The position numbers and the translations under genes were made by a program. DNA of 64,000 bases from Mesorhizobium sp. M4B.F.Ca.ET.203.01.1.1. GTDB lineage: Bacteria; Pseudomonadota; Alphaproteobacteria; Rhizobiales; Rhizobiaceae. The notes under the pieces were generated by a model. The model searched no databases, was not told where the DNA came from, and worked only from the letters and a program-made list of their open reading frames with translations. The stretch spans positions 1 to 64,000 of the forward strand of contig NZ_SRUO01000015.1 in assembly GCF_004791025.1 (NCBI RefSeq), read 5' to 3'. Below are positions 62,398-64,000 of the stretch, piece by piece (positions within the stretch are counted from its first letter, which is position 1; each line of letters starts with the position of its first letter).

Positions 62398-63009
62398 ATG
62401 AAGCCGTATCCCAAATATTTCGAAAAAATCCGCATCCGGCCGGAGAAGGATGCGGAGCTGAAGTCGCGCGCGCCGATCTGCCAGTGGGACGGCTGCAAGG
62501 AGGCCGGCACCCATCGCGCGCCGGTCGGACGGCTGAAGGAAGGCGAGTATTTCCGCTTCTGCTTCGACCATGTGCGCGAATACAACAAGGGCTTCAACTA
62601 CTTCTCGGGCGTGCCGGACACCGAAATCGCCCGCTTCCAGAAGGAAGCGCTGACCGGCCACCGACCGACATGGAAGATGGGCATCAATGGCGGTTCGACG
62701 CGTTCGGCGCCGGACTTCGCCCAGCAGCGCTCCGGCCGCGCCGGCTACTACAACCGCATGCGCGACCCCTTCAACCTGTTCAACGACCCGAAGGCCCCCC
62801 GCGAACGCAAGGCCAAGCCGCTTGAGGCCAAGGCGCTGGAAACGCTTGGTCTTGATACAAAGGCGACTGGCAAGGATATCAAGGCGCGCTATAAGGAACT
62901 GGTCAAGCGTCACCATCCGGATGCGAATGGCGGCGACAGAGGTTCGGAAGACCGGTTCCGCGATGTGCTGCAGGCCTATCGCGTGCTCAAGCAGGCGGGT
63001 TTGTGCTGA
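62398..63009 (+). CDS. C-terminal J-domain protein with Cys/His N-terminal region
   Basis: A 203-residue DnaJ-like protein. The C-terminal 70 residues form the J domain (LETLGLDTKATGKDIKARYK, HPD in VKRHHPDANGGDRGSED, and FRDVLQAYRVLKQAG). The N-terminal part has a Cys/His set (ICQWDGCKEAGTH and FRFCFDHVREYN) that may bind zinc. No client-binding domain of the DnaJ type is present, so it likely recruits Hsp70 to a specific target. Its neighbours bolA and cobS are typical. ATG at 62398 is preferred over 62389. Confidence 0.88.
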   Translation: MKPYPKYFEKIRIRPEKDAELKSRAPICQWDGCKEAGTHRAPVGRLKEGEYFRFCFDHVREYNKGFNYFSGVPDTEIARFQKEALTGHRPTWKMGINGGSTRSAPDFAQQRSGRAGYYNRMRDPFNLFNDPKAPRERKAKPLEAKALETLGLDTKATGKDIKARYKELVKRHHPDANGGDRGSEDRFRDVLQAYRVLKQAGLC

Positions 63010-63132
63010 GCGACCCCACGGTTCGTGTCGCTTTCCAACTTTCATAAGGTTGGAAAAGGCTCTAAGACCGCCCCCGAACAAAATCGATTGCCGGCGAAAT
63101 CAGCCATTTCGCCCGTGGAGACGTGGATAGAG

Positions 63133-64000
63133 ATGAACAAGGTCGACCGCGACATCGCCAACCTGCCCGATACGACAGTGTCGGTGAAGGACAAATTCGG
63201 CTTCGATTCCAAGATGGTGGTGCCGGCCTATTCGGTGTCTTCCGAGCATGTGCCGGACGTCGATCCCGACTATCTGTTCGACAAGAACACGACGATGGCG
63301 ATCCTCGCCGGCTTCGCCTACAACCGCCGCGTCATGGTGTCGGGCTATCACGGCACCGGCAAGTCGACCCATATCGAGCAGGTCGCCGCCCGCCTCAACT
63401 GGCCCTGCGTGCGCGTCAACCTCGACAGCCATGTCAGCCGTATCGACCTGGTCGGCAAGGACGCCATCGTGGTTAAGGACGGGCTGCAGGTCACCGAATT
63501 CCGCGACGGCATCCTGCCCTGGGCCTACCAGCACAATGTCGCGCTGTGCTTCGACGAGTATGACGCCGGCCGCCCGGACGTGATGTTCGTCATCCAGCGC
63601 GTGCTGGAATCCTCGGGCCGCCTGACGCTGCTCGACCAGAGCCGTGTCATTCGCCCGCACCCGGCGTTCCGGCTGTTCTCGACCGCCAACACGGTCGGCC
63701 TTGGCGACACCACCGGCCTCTATCACGGCACCCAGCAGATCAACCAGGCGCAGATGGACCGCTGGTCGATCGTCACCACGCTGAACTATTTGCCGCACGA
63801 CAATGAGGTGAACATCGTTCTGGCCAAGGCCAAGCACTATCGCGACAGCAAGGGCAAGGACATCGTCAACAAGATGGTGCGGGTCGCGGACATGACGCGC
63901 TCGGCCTTCATCAATGGCGACCTGTCGACGGTGATGAGCCCGCGCACGGTGATCACCTGGGCCGAGAACGCCGAAATCTTCGGCGACATCGGCATGGCGT
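63133..64000 (+). CDS. cobS: Cobaltochelatase subunit CobS (partial, runs off window)
   Basis: The first 289 residues of the AAA-type subunit of the aerobic cobaltochelatase, which with CobN and CobT inserts cobalt into hydrogenobyrinic acid diamide. The N-terminus (MNKVDRDIANLPDTTVSVKD) and the Walker A VSGYHGTGKSTHIEQVAARL are clear; Walker B is in ALCFDEYDAGRPDVMF. The sequence RVNLDSHVSRIDLVGKDAIV is diagnostic for CobS. AGAG precedes the ATG at 63133. The 3' end is beyond the window. Confidence 0.95.
   Translation, partial: MNKVDRDIANLPDTTVSVKDKFGFDSKMVVPAYSVSSEHVPDVDPDYLFDKNTTMAILAGFAYNRRVMVSGYHGTGKSTHIEQVAARLNWPCVRVNLDSHVSRIDLVGKDAIVVKDGLQVTEFRDGILPWAYQHNVALCFDEYDAGRPDVMFVIQRVLESSGRLTLLDQSRVIRPHPAFRLFSTANTVGLGDTTGLYHGTQQINQAQMDRWSIVTTLNYLPHDNEVNIVLAKAKHYRDSKGKDIVNKMVRVADMTRSAFINGDLSTVMSPRTVITWAENAEIFGDIGMA

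Overview
The window is high-GC DNA from an alphaproteobacterium of the order Rhizobiales, most likely Mesorhizobium or a close relative. This rests on gene content and order: xerD / aroK / aroB / CorC-type gene, prkA / yeaH / spoVR, and bolA / J-domain gene / cobS. Also consistent are an FGE-dependent sulfatase, several ABC uptake operons, and small palindromic repeats of the kind common in that genus. Species-level assignment is inference.

Layout. 1-102 is the tail of an IS110-type transposase. 118-9726 is a polyamine/amine uptake and catabolism block: PotD-like binding protein, FAD amine oxidase, PotA/C/B-like transporter, class III aminotransferase and a Rieske oxygenase. Two of its promoters carry the same 16-bp inverted repeat. 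9989-14413 holds a response regulator, a hybrid GAF/PAS kinase, a divergent OmpR-like regulator whose receiver lacks the phosphorylation residues, and two small membrane proteins. 14761-20400 holds a YkuD L,D-transpeptidase and an RND efflux pair divergent from a TetR gene with a palindromic operator. 20722-25466 holds 3-hydroxybutyrate dehydrogenase, a rhodanese-ChrB plus ChrA chromate pair, and a Tat-exported multicopper oxidase. 25664-31483 is a sugar-acid type operon (DapA-like aldolase, GntR/FCD regulator, complete ABC importer) behind a perfect 14-bp palindrome.

31673-44739 is an accessory-looking stretch. It contains a frameshifted TupA-like ATP-grasp gene, a small secreted protein, an AraC regulator, a beta-barrel protein, a Tat sulfatase with its formylglycine-generating enzyme, an MscS channel, a GlxA/GbdR-type regulator, a BCCT transporter and a TerC protein. 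A leader of about 110 bp occurs twice here, upstream of the beta-barrel gene and upstream of the sulfatase, as conserved blocks at identical spacing.

44779-64000 is mostly core genome: tRNA-Arg(CCT), M20 amidohydrolase, D,D-carboxypeptidase, CobW GTPase, TusA-like protein, YafK-type L,D-transpeptidase, accA, xerD, aroK, aroB, a CorC-like gene without DUF21, spoVR/yeaH/prkA, an esterase, bolA, a J-domain protein and the start of cobS. Between the L,D-transpeptidase and accA is an unlisted 42-codon gene whose product has a lasso-peptide/RRE-type leader (YxxPxL near the N-terminus, Thr before the presumed cut). No maturation genes lie in the window. I regard this orphan RiPP-like precursor and the duplicated sulfatase/porin leader as the two most interesting observations.
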